Under the pieces are notes generated by a model that was not told where the DNA came from, did no database searches, and saw nothing but the letters and a program-made list of their open reading frames with translations. Source: Betaproteobacteria bacterium (lineage in GTDB: Bacteria; Pseudomonadota; Gammaproteobacteria; Burkholderiales; SG8-39). Taken from it: a DNA stretch of 64,000 bases. Location: NCBI GenBank assembly GCA_004297625.1, contig SCTY01000003.1, forward strand, positions 496,001 to 560,000, read 5' to 3'. A program made the position numbers and the translations under genes. Numbering within the stretch: position 1 is the stretch's first letter; every line of letters begins with the position of its first letter. Positions 16,296 to 24,051 of this stretch are shown here, in pieces.

Positions 16296-17042
16296 ATGAA
16301 CGACTCCCTGGCCGGGAAGACGGCGCTCATCACCGGCGGTGCGCGGCGCGTCGGCGCGGCAATCGCGCGGCGGCTGCACGCCGCCGGCGCGAACGTGCTG
16401 CTCCATTACCGCGATTCGCAAGCCGAGGCGGCGAAGCTCGCGGCGGAGCTCAACGCGCTGCGCGCCAAAAGCGCCGCCACGGTCAAGGCCGAGCTCCTCG
16501 CGCCCATTGCGCCGCGTGCGCTCGTCACCGCCGCACGACAGGAGTTCGGGCGGCTCGACATTCTCGTCAACAACGCTTCCAGCTTCTTCGCGGTCGAGAT
16601 CGGCGCGATCGAGTCGTCGCACTGGGAGGAGCTCATCGGCTCCAACCTGCGCGCGCCGCTTTTCATCTGCCAGGAAGCCGTGCCCGAGCTCGCGGCGAAC
16701 GAAGGCTCGATCGTCAATATCGTCGACATCCATGCCGAGCGGCCGCTGAAGGGCTACGCCGTGTACACGATTGCAAAAGCAGGGCTTGCCGCGCTCACCC
16801 GCTCGCTTGCGCTCGAGCTCGCCCCGCGCGTGCGGGTCAACGGCGTGGCGCCCGGCGCGATCGCCTGGCCCGACGACGGCCAGTTCAACGAGGGAGAGCG
16901 CGCCCGCATCCTCGCCACCACGCCGCTCGGACGCACCGGCTCGCCGGAAGACATCGCGCAGGCAGTGCACTTCCTCGCCTGCGCCCCCTACGTCACCGGC
17001 CAGGTGATCGCCGTCGACGGCGGGCGCTCGATCTTCATCTAG
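16296..17042 (+). CDS. Pteridine reductase (short-chain dehydrogenase, FolM-like)
   Basis: The 248-residue SDR protein has 'ALITGGARRVGAAIARRL' at residues 10-27, the modified nucleotide motif (GGARRVG in place of GxxxGIG) typical of pteridine reductases that prefer NADPH. The NNAS motif is 'ILVNNASSFF' and the catalytic pair is YTIAK near residue 153. The serine of the SDR triad is replaced by aspartate in 'NIVDIHAERPLKGY', as in pteridine reductases. It would reduce dihydrobiopterin or dihydrofolate. It ends with 'VTGQVIAVDGGRSIFI'. The ATG at 16296 is the only sensible start. It is divergent from the MidA gene. Confidence 0.9.
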   Translation: MNDSLAGKTALITGGARRVGAAIARRLHAAGANVLLHYRDSQAEAAKLAAELNALRAKSAATVKAELLAPIAPRALVTAARQEFGRLDILVNNASSFFAVEIGAIESSHWEELIGSNLRAPLFICQEAVPELAANEGSIVNIVDIHAERPLKGYAVYTIAKAGLAALTRSLALELAPRVRVNGVAPGAIAWPDDGQFNEGERARILATTPLGRTGSPEDIAQAVHFLACAPYVTGQVIAVDGGRSIFI

Positions 17043-17144
17043 GGGTCGCCGGTGCGGCGATGATCGCGAGCCTCTACTTCCTTTCGCTCGCCCTGCGCAC
17101 CCTTTTTGTCTTCTCGGGTTTTTCCGGGAACCGCCTCGGCGCCG

Positions 17145-17171
17145 TTTGATGTCGCAATTTACGACATCAAA
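17145..17171. repeat. 27-bp palindrome, copy 1
   Basis: A perfect inverted repeat with 10-base arms (TTTGATGTCG / CGACATCAAA) around a 7-base centre (CAATTTA). A second, related 27-bp palindrome of the same shape lies 175 bases away at 17320. The pair brackets most of a decayed ORF6N-like gene, so they look like binding sites of a lost regulator or ends of a lost cassette. Confidence 0.75.
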
Positions 17172-17207
17172 GTCCTAAGCCCGTGATCCGCAAGCCGAAA
17201 AGCAAAA

Positions 17208-17378
17208 TCAGACGGAAAATTCCGCGAGATCCGTATCGAGCAAGACTTTTTCACCACGGAGCCACGCGATCTCTTTACCGATGTAGTCGGGCGCTGGAAC
17301 CAGCTTTTTTGCAAGGGCCTTTGAGATCGCAATTTGCGACCTCAAACGGCTAAGGGTTTGATCGCTTGGCTGAAACAT
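17208..17378 (-). pseudogene. Remnant of an ORF6N-domain gene
   Basis: A 56-codon minus-strand frame runs from an ATG at 17378 to a TGA at 17208. Its C-terminal part reads 'LVPAPDYIGKEIAWLRG' then 'EKVLLDTDLAEFSV' and stops. This closely resembles the beginning of bacterial ORF6N-domain proteins, which I recall as 'IP..I...I..IRGKKVMLDRDLAELYGV' and which run on for another 100 or more residues. Here the protein ends just where the conserved block should continue. ORF6N proteins are phage or mobile-element related DNA-binding factors. One palindrome (17320-17346) lies inside the frame and the other lies 37 bases beyond its stop. I read it as a truncated, nonfunctional gene; a real short protein is less likely. 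Confidence 0.5.
17320..17346. repeat. 27-bp palindrome, copy 2
   Basis: An inverted repeat with 11-base arms (TTTGAGATCGC / GCGACCTCAAA, one mismatch) around AATTT. It shares the frame TTTGA..TCGCAATTT.CGAC.TCAAA with copy 1 at 17145, and both are 27 bases long. It lies 58 bases upstream of the ttcA start, so it may also sit in the ttcA promoter region. Confidence 0.7.
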
Positions 17379-17404
17379 CAAATCCGCTACACTTCCACGT
17401 TCCC

Positions 17405-18217
17405 ATGAAAGCCCAAGTCGTTCGTATCCACGACCCCCGCAAGGAGCGCTACGAGGAGGCGAAGCTCGCCAAGCGCATCCGCCGCCAGGTGGGCGAGGCG
17501 ATCGCCGACTTCAACATGATCGAGCCGGGCGACCGGGTGATGGTGTGCCTCTCGGGCGGCAAGGACTCGCACGGCCTGCTCGACGTGCTGCTTTCGCTCA
17601 AGGAAAAGGCGCCGGTGCCGTTCGATCTCGTGGCGGTCAACGTCGATCAGAAGCAGCCGGACTTCCCCGCGCACGTGCTGCCCGAGTACCTGGAGTCGCG
17701 CGGCGTGCCGTTCCGCATCGTCGAGCAGGACACGTATTCGGTGGTGAAGCGGGTGATTCCGGAAGGGCAGACGATGTGCTCGCTGTGCTCGCGCCTGCGC
17801 CGCGGCATTCTCTACCGCATCGCCGGCGAGCTCGGAGCGACGAAGATCGCGCTCGGCCACCATCGCGACGACGTGCTCGCGACGTTCTTCCTGAACCTGT
17901 TCCACGGCGGGCAGCTGAAGGCGATGCCGGCGAAGCTCCTTTCCGACGATGAAAAGCACGTCGTCATCCGGCCGCTCGTTTACGTCGCCGAAGACGATCT
18001 CGCCGCGTACGCCGGGGCGAAGCGCTTTCCGATCATCCCGTGCTCGCTGTGCGGATCGCAGGAGAACCTCCAGCGCAAGCAGGTGGGCGAGATGCTGCGC
18101 GAATGGGAAAAGCGCCATCGCGGGCGCATCGAGTCCATCGTGCGCGCGCTTACCGAGGTGCGGCCGTCGCATCTTCTCGACCGGAAACTGTTCGATTTCG
18201 CGGGGTTGAAACCATGA
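17405..18217 (+). CDS. ttcA: tRNA 2-thiocytidine(32) synthetase TtcA
   Basis: TtcA thiolates cytidine 32 of tRNAs using ATP and an iron-sulfur cluster. The 270-residue protein has the PP-loop '[17 protein letters not shown]' near residue 47 and the cluster-binding CxxC as '[14 protein letters not shown]' near residue 120. It also has '[17 protein letters not shown]' and a third conserved cysteine region '[14 protein letters not shown]'. ATG 17405 is chosen over a TTG at 17366, because '[22 protein letters not shown]' aligns with the family N-terminus without extra residues. Its TGA overlaps the panB ATG. Confidence 0.95.
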   Translation: MKAQVVRIHDPRKERYEEAKLAKRIRRQVGEAIADFNMIEPGDRVMVCLSGGKDSHGLLDVLLSLKEKAPVPFDLVAVNVDQKQPDFPAHVLPEYLESRGVPFRIVEQDTYSVVKRVIPEGQTMCSLCSRLRRGILYRIAGELGATKIALGHHRDDVLATFFLNLFHGGQLKAMPAKLLSDDEKHVVIRPLVYVAEDDLAAYAGAKRFPIIPCSLCGSQENLQRKQVGEMLREWEKRHRGRIESIVRALTEVRPSHLLDRKLFDFAGLKP

Positions 18218-19038
18218 AACCTACCGTCCTTGGGCTGCGCGGCAAGAAAGGCGCGCGGCTCGCCATGCTCACCGCCTACGATTTCCCGACTGCGCGCCTG
18301 GTGGCCGAGGCGGGCATCGATCTCATCCTGGTCGGCGATTCGCTCGGCAACGTGGTGCTGGGGTACGACTCGACGCTGCCGGTCACGATGGACGACATGG
18401 TGCACCACACGCGCGCGGCGCGCCGCGGGGCGCCGCAGGCCTTTCTCATTGCCGACATGCCGTTTCTCTCCTACGGCACGCCGGAGCAGGCCCTCGGCAA
18501 CGCCGCGCGCCTCATGAAGGACGCAGGCGCCGACTCGGTGAAGCTGGAGGGCGGCGAAGAAGTCGCGCCTATCGTCGAAGCGCTGGTGCGCGCCGGCGTG
18601 CCGGTGCTCGGCCATGTCGGGCTTACGCCGCAGACCGCGTCCGCCCTCGGCGGCTACAAGCTGCAGGGCAAGGATGAGACCGCGGCGAAGCGCATCCTCG
18701 ACGGTGCGATCGCGTTGGAGCGCGCGGGTTGCTGGGGCGTGGTGCTCGAACTCGTGCCGGCGCCGCTTGCCAAGCTCATCACCGAGCGCATCGGCATCCC
18801 GACGATCGGCATCGGCGCAGGCGCCGATTGCGACGGACAGGTGCTGGTGTTCCACGACATGGTCGGCATGTTCTCGGGGTTCACGCCGACCTTCGTGAAG
18901 CGCTATGCCGAGGTCGGCCAGGCCATCAAGGAAGCCGTGACCCGCTATGCCGCCGAGGTGCGCGAAGGCAGCTTCCCCGGCGAGGGCAAGAGCTTCGGCA
19001 TGAAGGACGAGGTGCTGAAGCGCCTCTATGGCACGTAG
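18214..19038 (+). CDS. panB: 3-methyl-2-oxobutanoate hydroxymethyltransferase (PanB)
   Basis: PanB makes ketopantoate from alpha-ketoisovalerate and methylenetetrahydrofolate, the first step of pantothenate synthesis. The 274-residue length is normal. Motifs are '[20 protein letters not shown]' near residue 18, '[20 protein letters not shown]', '[12 protein letters not shown]', and '[17 protein letters not shown]'. The catalytic glutamate lies in '[13 protein letters not shown]' near residue 180, followed by '[17 protein letters not shown]'. The ATG overlaps the ttcA stop by 4 bases. The next gene, a shortened ketopantoate reductase, overlaps the panB end by 11 bases and would be the next enzyme of the pathway. 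Confidence 0.97.
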   Translation: MKPTVLGLRGKKGARLAMLTAYDFPTARLVAEAGIDLILVGDSLGNVVLGYDSTLPVTMDDMVHHTRAARRGAPQAFLIADMPFLSYGTPEQALGNAARLMKDAGADSVKLEGGEEVAPIVEALVRAGVPVLGHVGLTPQTASALGGYKLQGKDETAAKRILDGAIALERAGCWGVVLELVPAPLAKLITERIGIPTIGIGAGADCDGQVLVFHDMVGMFSGFTPTFVKRYAEVGQAIKEAVTRYAAEVREGSFPGEGKSFGMKDEVLKRLYGT

Positions 19039-19702
19039 AGAGCGCTTTCCCGTGGCCGTGGTCGGCCCGGGCGCTCTCGGCTCCTTTTTCGCGCAGCGTC
19101 TTTCCAAGGTAGTTCCGACTGCGGTGGTGGCGCGCGGCGCGACGAAAATCCCGCAAGCCGACTGGGTCATCATCCTGGTGAAGGCCTACGACACCGCGGC
19201 CGCGTACCGCGTCGGCAAGCGCGTGGTTCCGGTAGCGACCGGACGCACGCTGCTTCCGCCCGGCTTCGAGGCGCTCGCGCGCATGCTGCGCCGAGCGGGG
19301 TTCAATACAAAAATAACCAAGGAAATCCGCGCGGCTCGCTTGCGGAAGCTGCTCGCCAACGTCTGTCTCAATCCCGTCACCGCCGCCTTTGGCGTGCGCA
19401 ATGGCGCTCTGGCCGAGCCGCCCTACGCGCGCTTTGCCGAAGCGCTGGCGCGCGAGGCGGCTCCGGTGCTCGCCGCCGAGGGGCTGAAGATCGCTCCGGC
19501 CGAGGCGCTGCGGCGCGTCATGGCTGTGGCCAAAGCGACGGCGGAAAACCGCTCCAGCATGCTTCAGGACCTCGCCGCAGGCCGAAAAACCGAGATCGAG
19601 GAGATCTCCGGGGCGCTGTTACGCCTCGCTCGGCGCCACCGGCTCGCCGTACCTACGCACGCCGCCTTCCGCCAGATCATTCGCATCATGGAGGCGCGAT
19701 AG
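19028..19702 (+). CDS. Shortened ketopantoate reductase-like protein
   Basis: The 224-residue protein matches ketopantoate reductase at both ends but lacks about 60-70 residues in between. It has 'VAVVGPGALGSFFAQRL' (NADPH-binding) at residues 9-25 and then 'WVIILVKAYDT'. It then jumps almost directly to 'TGRTLLPPGFEALARMLRRAGF', skipping the usual 'LQNGLGN' and active-site loop region. The C-terminal domain keeps a candidate catalytic lysine in 'RKLLANVCLNPVTA' and the glutamate in 'TEIEEISGALL'. The frame is intact, so it may be a working reduced enzyme or an early decaying copy. A full-length paralogue lies at 35798-36712. It overlaps panB, which fits a pantothenate role. Confidence 0.72.
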   Translation: MARRERFPVAVVGPGALGSFFAQRLSKVVPTAVVARGATKIPQADWVIILVKAYDTAAAYRVGKRVVPVATGRTLLPPGFEALARMLRRAGFNTKITKEIRAARLRKLLANVCLNPVTAAFGVRNGALAEPPYARFAEALAREAAPVLAAEGLKIAPAEALRRVMAVAKATAENRSSMLQDLAAGRKTEIEEISGALLRLARRHRLAVPTHAAFRQIIRIMEAR

Positions 19703-19715
19703 AATCGTCGCGCAC

Positions 19716-20483
19716 ATGCGCCGCACGCTCCGCTCTCTCTTCTATGCCTTCATGGCCGCTCTGTTCGTCGCCGCGGGCGCCAGCGTGACTGCGCAGGACT
19801 GGAGAACCGCGAGCCGCGAGCCGGTGGGCCTCGCCCCCGATCCGCACGTGGTGAAGGAAGCGCTCGTGCAGGTCTACGGCGCGCGCGCCGTGGGCGCGAA
19901 AGGCCTCTTCGGCGTGCATACCTGGGTGGCGGTGAAACCCACCGGCGCTACCGAGTGGACCGTCTACGAGGTGATCGGCTGGCGCCTGCGCTGGTCCGAT
20001 TCCGCGGTCGTCGTGCGCACGCGCGATCCGGATGGCCGCTGGTTCGGGGCCGAGCCCGAGCTCTACGCCGAGAAGCGCGGCGCGGGCGTCGACGAGCTCA
20101 TCAAACGCATCGACAAGGCGGCGCGCGAATACCCCTACGCCAAGGAATACACCGTGTGGCCGGGGCCGAATTCGAACACCTTCACCGCGTGGATCGCGCG
20201 CGCGGTGCCCGAGCTCGAAATCGATCTCCCCTCTACCGCGATCGGCAAGGACTATCTCGGAAGCTCGCTTTTCGACTCGGCGCCGAGCGGCAGCGGCTTT
20301 CAGTTCTCGCTCGCCGGACTGTTCGGACTTGCCGCCAGCGGCGTCGACGGCGTGGAGCTCAATCTCCTGGGCTTGAACTTCGGCGTGGGCCCGCACGGCC
20401 TCAAGCTGCCTTTCGTCGGCCTCATCGGCGGCTTCCGGCCGGCGCAGGCAGCTGCGGCGCCAGAGCCGGCCGCGCCGAACTAG
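19716..20483 (+). CDS. DUF3750 domain protein, exported
   Basis: This 255-residue protein has an N-terminal hydrophobic segment ('LRSLFYAFMAALFVAAGASVTA') that could be a signal peptide. It is followed by a DUF3750 domain with 'VYGARAVGAKGLFGVHTWVAVKP', 'EVIGWRLRWSDSAVVV' and 'YTVWPGPNSNTFTAWIARAVPELEIDLPSTAIGKDYL', the last block containing conserved Asn and Thr residues. Function is unknown; the segment recalls papain-like permuted folds, but I would not assign activity. It ends with an alanine/proline-rich tail. Its stop region overlaps the convergent TPP-enzyme gene by 4 bases. Confidence 0.85.
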   Translation: MRRTLRSLFYAFMAALFVAAGASVTAQDWRTASREPVGLAPDPHVVKEALVQVYGARAVGAKGLFGVHTWVAVKPTGATEWTVYEVIGWRLRWSDSAVVVRTRDPDGRWFGAEPELYAEKRGAGVDELIKRIDKAAREYPYAKEYTVWPGPNSNTFTAWIARAVPELEIDLPSTAIGKDYLGSSLFDSAPSGSGFQFSLAGLFGLAASGVDGVELNLLGLNFGVGPHGLKLPFVGLIGGFRPAQAAAAPEPAAPN

Positions 20484-22216
20484 CTCGTCTTCACGTAGCT
20501 CACTTCGAGGCAGACGTTCACCAGCGCCTGGCGTTTCTCTTCGCGCACGACCTTCAGCGCGCGCTCGAGCGCCGGCATCAGCGCCTTGGGATCGCTGACG
20601 CGCTCGCCGTGGCCGCCGCTTGCCTGCACGATGTGCTCGAAGCGCGGCGAGGGCTCGAGGGTGGCGAAAGGCGGCTCGGGCATTTTGGACGCGTGCCCCT
20701 TCGGGTAGATGGAGAGCGTCGAGCGGTGCACTGCCGCCCAGCGCGCGTTGTTGAAGATGACGTAAAGCACCGGCAGGCGCATGCTTTCACTGACGAAGTG
20801 CCCGGGCGTCGGGTTGCCGAACATGTAGGCGCCGTCGCCCAGCGTGCAGATCACGGTCTTGTCGGGCGCGCCGAGCTTCGCGCCGAGCGCTGCGCCGATG
20901 CCCCAGCCGAGGCCGCCCGAAGACGAGCTCGCAAAGAAGCGCAGCGGCTGGCCGACGGTCAGCTCCTCGAGCATCATCGGGTACTCGTTGACGAGGATCG
21001 TGTCCTCGGCCATCAGCCGGTTCACGCAGGCCGAGGCGTACTTCGGCGTGATTTTCGCCGGCATTGCCTGCATGCCGCCGCGTGCCTTCGCGCGCGTCTC
21101 GGCCGAGCGCGCCGCGACGCTTTTTCTGCGCTCCTCGATCTTCGCCGGAGAAGCGGCATGCTTCTGTGCGCGTTCACAGAGATTAATCAATGTGGAAGCA
21201 ACAGCCCCGGTCAACGCCATGTCGGTGCGAAAGCCGCGCAGCGGATAACGCGCGAACAGCGGATCGGGCCCGATGTGAATGACCTTCGCGTCGGCCCTCG
21301 GCGCGCCTTGCGCCGGAATCCAGGGCACGTCCGACTCGATGCACAGCACGAGGTCGGCGTCCTTGAGGAGCGCGTGCGGATCCCAGCCCGCGGCGAGCGG
21401 ATGCTCGGTCGGCAGCGCGAGGTAGCGCGGCCGGTAGTGGATCACCGGGATCGCGAAAGTCTCGGCAAGCTGCGTGAGCGCGCGCGACGATTCCAGGGTG
21501 CGGCCGCCGTTCGCCGTGATGATGAGCGGGTTCTCCGCTCGCCCGAGGATCCGCGCGGCTTCCTCGAGCGCGTCGGGGTCGGCCGCGGGCGGCGAGGCGG
21601 GCGCGATCGTCGCGTGCGCGGAGAGCTTTGTTCCCGAAAGACTCATGGCGAGGATCTCGCGCGGCAGGCTGACGTACACCGGTCCCTGAGGCTCGCTGCG
21701 CGCGATGGCGAGCGCGCGGTCGAGGACCGTTTCCACCTGCTCCGCGTGGCGCAGCTCGTAGTCCCACTTCATGAACTCGCGCAGCATGCCGCCCTGGTCG
21801 AAGTGCTCCTGCGCCCAGTGGATATAGTTGTTGCGCGCCCCGGCCAGCGCGCCGGACTCCGTGATCGGCGTGCGCCCCGCCGTGAAAAGAATCGGGATGT
21901 TCATGCGCGAGGCGTTGATGAGCCCGTTGATCGCGTTCGCGGTGCCGACGCCGACGTGCACCATCATCGCCTGCGGCCTGCCCGTGACCATGGTGTAGCC
22001 GTGCGCCATCGCGACGCCGAGGTTCTCGTGCGGAACGATGACGATCTCGGGCATGCGCCAGCCCTGCGCGCGGCCCTTGGCGTAGCCCTCGACCACCGGC
22101 GCGAAATCGGTGCCGCCGTTGGCGAAGAGGTAATCGATGCCGCGCGCGGCGAGCAGCCCGAGCCAGGCTTCCGCAGCGGTTTCGGGTGCGAACGTGACGG
22201 GGTCGTCTTGCTTCAT
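20480..22216 (-). CDS. Thiamine pyrophosphate-dependent enzyme (acetolactate synthase-like)
   Basis: The 578-residue protein has the three-domain plan of the TPP/POX family. The N-terminal PYR domain carries the catalytic glutamate in 'VIVPHENLGVAMAHGY' near residue 64. A central domain spans about 190-330. The C-terminal PP domain has the cofactor motif 'CTLGDGAYMFGNPTPGHF' near residue 460. It lacks the regulatory-subunit gene expected beside a true ilvB, and its sequence is of the broad group annotated as thiamine pyrophosphate-requiring protein. The substrate (decarboxylation or carboligation of a 2-oxo acid) is unknown. The ATG at 22216 has no close upstream gene. It is convergent with DUF3750. 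Confidence 0.88.
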   Translation of the reverse strand: MKQDDPVTFAPETAAEAWLGLLAARGIDYLFANGGTDFAPVVEGYAKGRAQGWRMPEIVIVPHENLGVAMAHGYTMVTGRPQAMMVHVGVGTANAINGLINASRMNIPILFTAGRTPITESGALAGARNNYIHWAQEHFDQGGMLREFMKWDYELRHAEQVETVLDRALAIARSEPQGPVYVSLPREILAMSLSGTKLSAHATIAPASPPAADPDALEEAARILGRAENPLIITANGGRTLESSRALTQLAETFAIPVIHYRPRYLALPTEHPLAAGWDPHALLKDADLVLCIESDVPWIPAQGAPRADAKVIHIGPDPLFARYPLRGFRTDMALTGAVASTLINLCERAQKHAASPAKIEERRKSVAARSAETRAKARGGMQAMPAKITPKYASACVNRLMAEDTILVNEYPMMLEELTVGQPLRFFASSSSGGLGWGIGAALGAKLGAPDKTVICTLGDGAYMFGNPTPGHFVSESMRLPVLYVIFNNARWAAVHRSTLSIYPKGHASKMPEPPFATLEPSPRFEHIVQASGGHGERVSDPKALMPALERALKVVREEKRQALVNVCLEVSYVKTS

Positions 22217-22264
22217 GGCGGTTCTCCGGGAAACCGCATGCTACCCGGGCCCGTCGCTCCGATG

Positions 22265-22290
22265 CAAAAAAAGGGGCCGCGAAGGCCCCT
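22265..22290 (-). terminator. Rho-independent terminator for the small-protein genes
   Basis: Read on the minus strand, a stem AGGGGCC / GGCCCCT with a 5-base loop is followed by seven T residues (complement of the A run at 22266-22272). It lies 30 bases after the last of the three small exported-protein genes and before the TPP-enzyme gene. Confidence 0.85.
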
Positions 22291-22319
22291 AGCTAGGGAG
22301 AGGAAGCGGGAGTTCCAGC

Positions 22320-22520
22320 TCAGTCGGACTTCTTGCCGTCCTTATCCTTGTCCTTGTCCTCGTCGTCCTTCTTCTCGGTGTCCGTCGTCGGCGCCTTGTC
22401 GCCATCGGTTTTCTCTTCGTCGGCTACGACGATCCCGGCCTTCGCTTGCACGGCGGCATGCGCGGCGACGGTACTGAGGGCGAACAGGGCGGCGAACAAG
22501 CTTGCAAATAGCATCTTCAC
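22320..22520 (-). CDS. Small exported acidic/lysine-rich protein (tandem copy A)
   Basis: The 66-residue protein has a signal peptide ('MKMLFASLFAALFALSTVAAHAA') followed by a highly charged, disordered tail with 'IVVADEEKTDGDKAPTTDTE' and a DKDKDKDG run. The GTG at 22520 is preferred over the ATG two codons later, because an AAGGAAGGA sequence lies 7 bases upstream of it. It is the last of three tandem genes on this strand and shares the signal peptide and the charged block with copy B. Function is unknown. A periplasmic or secreted polyelectrolyte, perhaps ion- or stress-related, is a guess from composition only. Confidence 0.65.
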   Translation of the reverse strand: MKMLFASLFAALFALSTVAAHAAVQAKAGIVVADEEKTDGDKAPTTDTEKKDDEDKDKDKDGKKSD

Positions 22521-22560
22521 GGAGCGTCCTTCCTTTCAGTGTGGGGAAATCGTTTCTTGG

Positions 22561-22884
22561 TTACTTGGGCTTCTTCTCGCCCGCTTCTTCGTTCGTCTGG
22601 GGCTCGCTGCTCTTTTCGGCTGGAGTTGCCGACTGCTCCGCCGGCGCGCCTTGTGCCTCGGTGGCGGGTGCTGAATTGGCGCCGGCGGTGGCGCCGCTCT
22701 GTGTGGTGGCGTCATCCTTGGCCTCATCGGCCTTTTTCTCGGTGTCGGTCGTCGGCGCCTTGTCGCCGTCGGTTTTCTCTTCGTCGGCTACGACGATGCC
22801 GTCCTTCAGCTGGAGGGCAGCTTGCGCCGGGAAGGTAGCGAGCGCGAACAGCGCGGCGAACAGGCTTGCAAACAGCGTCTTCAT
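22561..22884 (-). CDS. Small exported acidic protein, chimeric (tandem copy B)
   Basis: The 107-residue protein has a signal peptide ('MKTLFASLFAALFALATFPAQAA'). Its first half, through 'VVADEEKTDGDKAPTTDTEKK', repeats copy A almost exactly. Its second half ('GANSAPATEAQGAPAEQSATPAEKS', ending EKKPK) repeats the tail of lipoprotein copy C. It is thus a mosaic of its two neighbours. An AAGGAAAGGAA ribosome binding site precedes the ATG. No known domain is visible; the mature part is Ala/Glu/Lys/Thr-rich and probably disordered. It lies 40 bases upstream of copy A and 35 downstream of copy C. Confidence 0.65.
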   Translation of the reverse strand: MKTLFASLFAALFALATFPAQAALQLKDGIVVADEEKTDGDKAPTTDTEKKADEAKDDATTQSGATAGANSAPATEAQGAPAEQSATPAEKSSEPQTNEEAGEKKPK

Positions 22885-22919
22885 AAAGTTCCTTTCCTTT
22901 CGAGGGACATCGTTTAGGG

Positions 22920-23144
22920 CTACTCGGGCTTCTTCTCGTCGTCTTCCTTCGTCTGCGGTGCGGCCTTGGGCTCGTCGCTCTTCTCGGCTTGAGTGGCCGA
23001 CTGCTCGGCCGGTGCGCTTTGCGCCTCGGCGGCGGGTGCCGAATTGGCGCCGGCGCTGCTGCCGCCGCTTTGCGGGGTGGCGTCGATGCCGCAGGCAGCG
23101 AGCGCCGCAGCGGCGAGAAGCGAAGCCAGGAGATGCAGTTTCAT
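22920..23144 (-). CDS. Small putative lipoprotein (tandem copy C)
   Basis: The 74-residue protein begins with a type II signal peptide, 'MKLHLLASLLAAAALAAC', with lipobox LAAC at residues 15-18. The mature part has 'GANSAPAAEAQSAPAEQSATQAEKS' and ends with acidic/lysine residues, closely matching the tail of copy B. An AAAGGA sequence precedes the ATG at 23144. It is the first of the three tandem genes and is divergent from the response regulator gene with 190 bases between starts. That context makes control by the adjacent two-component system plausible. Function is unknown. Confidence 0.68.
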   Translation of the reverse strand: MKLHLLASLLAAAALAACGIDATPQSGGSSAGANSAPAAEAQSAPAEQSATQAEKSDEPKAAPQTKEDDEKKPE

Positions 23145-23244
23145 GGAGGTCCTTTCGGGGGCGATATCGAGAGCCCATTGCAGCGGAGCTTTGTGTGCGC
23201 GCGATGTCGCGGCGTCGGCGAATCGTTTCCCGCCGCGCCGAAAT

Positions 23245-23279
23245 GGTTGCGTACTGTTGCAAGCGTGCGCGCTGCAACA
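23245..23279. promoter_or_regulatory. Candidate OmpR-type binding site (direct and inverted repeats)
   Basis: GGTTGC (23245-23250) and TGTTGC (23255-23260) form a direct repeat with a 10-base period, the usual arrangement for OmpR-family regulators. The second half also forms a perfect 7-base inverted repeat with TGCAACA at 23273-23279. The site lies in the divergent region between the lipoprotein gene and the response regulator gene. Function is inferred from position and symmetry only. Confidence 0.4.
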
Positions 23280-23334
23280 CGGCGTTACATTGGCGCTTGA
23301 CGCCGCGTTGACGCCGATGCCATATAAGCCCGCC

Positions 23335-24051
23335 ATGAGCCGTCCCGACCACGTGCTGATCGTCGACGACGACGAGGAGGTGCGCAGGCTCCTCGGCGAG
23401 TACCTCGAGCGTAACGGCCTTCGCGTAACGCTCGCCGTGGACGGCGCCGAAATGCGCCGCGCGCTGGAGTCGGCCAACCCGGATCTCGTGGTGCTCGATC
23501 TGATGCTTCCGGGAGAGGACGGGCTCGCGCTCTGCCGAGATTTGCGCGCGCGCTCGAACCTGCCGGTCATCATGCTGACCGCGCGCGTCGATGAAGTGGA
23601 CCGCATCGTCGGCCTCGAAATGGGCGCCGACGACTACCTTGCAAAGCCGTTCAACCCCCGCGAGCTGCTCGCGCGCATCAAGGGCATTTTGCGGCGCACG
23701 CGCTCGCTGCCGCCGGGCGGAGGCGTCGCGCACCGGGTGCGCTTCGCCGGCTGGACGCTGGAGCTCACCACACGCCAGCTCGTCGCGCCCGACGGCCTCG
23801 TCGTGCCGCTGAGCGGCGCGGAGTTCAGGCTGCTCTCGGTGTTCGTCGAGCACCCGAATCGCGTGCTCGCGCGCGGCCAGCTCCTCGAGCTCGCGCTCGG
23901 GCGCGAGCGCGAGCCCTTCGACCGCTCGATCGACGTCCAGGTGAGCCGGCTGCGCACGCGGCTGGGAGACGACGCGCGCGAGCCGCGCATCATCAAGACG
24001 GTGCGCAGCCTGGGCTACGTGCTCGCCGCGGTCGTCGAGCGCCTCGACTGA
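23335..24051 (+). CDS. OmpR-family response regulator
   Basis: The 238-residue protein has a receiver domain (residues 6-120) with the acidic pair in 'LIVDDDEEV', the phosphoacceptor aspartate in 'LVVLDLMLPGEDG' near residue 55, and the lysine in 'DDYLAKPFNP' near 105. A winged-helix DNA-binding domain follows (about 135-235), with 'LSGAEFRLLSVFVEHPNRVL', 'SIDVQVSRLRTRLGDD' and 'IKTVRSLGYVL'. ATG 23335 is chosen; an in-frame ATG at 23317 would add six residues. Its stop overlaps the sensor kinase ATG by one base, so the pair is coupled. Likely targets include the divergent small-protein genes. Confidence 0.93.
   Translation: MSRPDHVLIVDDDEEVRRLLGEYLERNGLRVTLAVDGAEMRRALESANPDLVVLDLMLPGEDGLALCRDLRARSNLPVIMLTARVDEVDRIVGLEMGADDYLAKPFNPRELLARIKGILRRTRSLPPGGGVAHRVRFAGWTLELTTRQLVAPDGLVVPLSGAEFRLLSVFVEHPNRVLARGQLLELALGREREPFDRSIDVQVSRLRTRLGDDAREPRIIKTVRSLGYVLAAVVERLD

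Noticed and set aside
19955..22477. An 840-codon plus-strand open frame across the DUF3750 and TPP-enzyme genes
   Set aside because: It is a composition-driven shadow: arginine/alanine-rich text without family features, antisense to a clear TPP enzyme. The same applies to the other long antisense frames, for example 4244-6304 on the minus strand and 29050-30960 on the plus strand.
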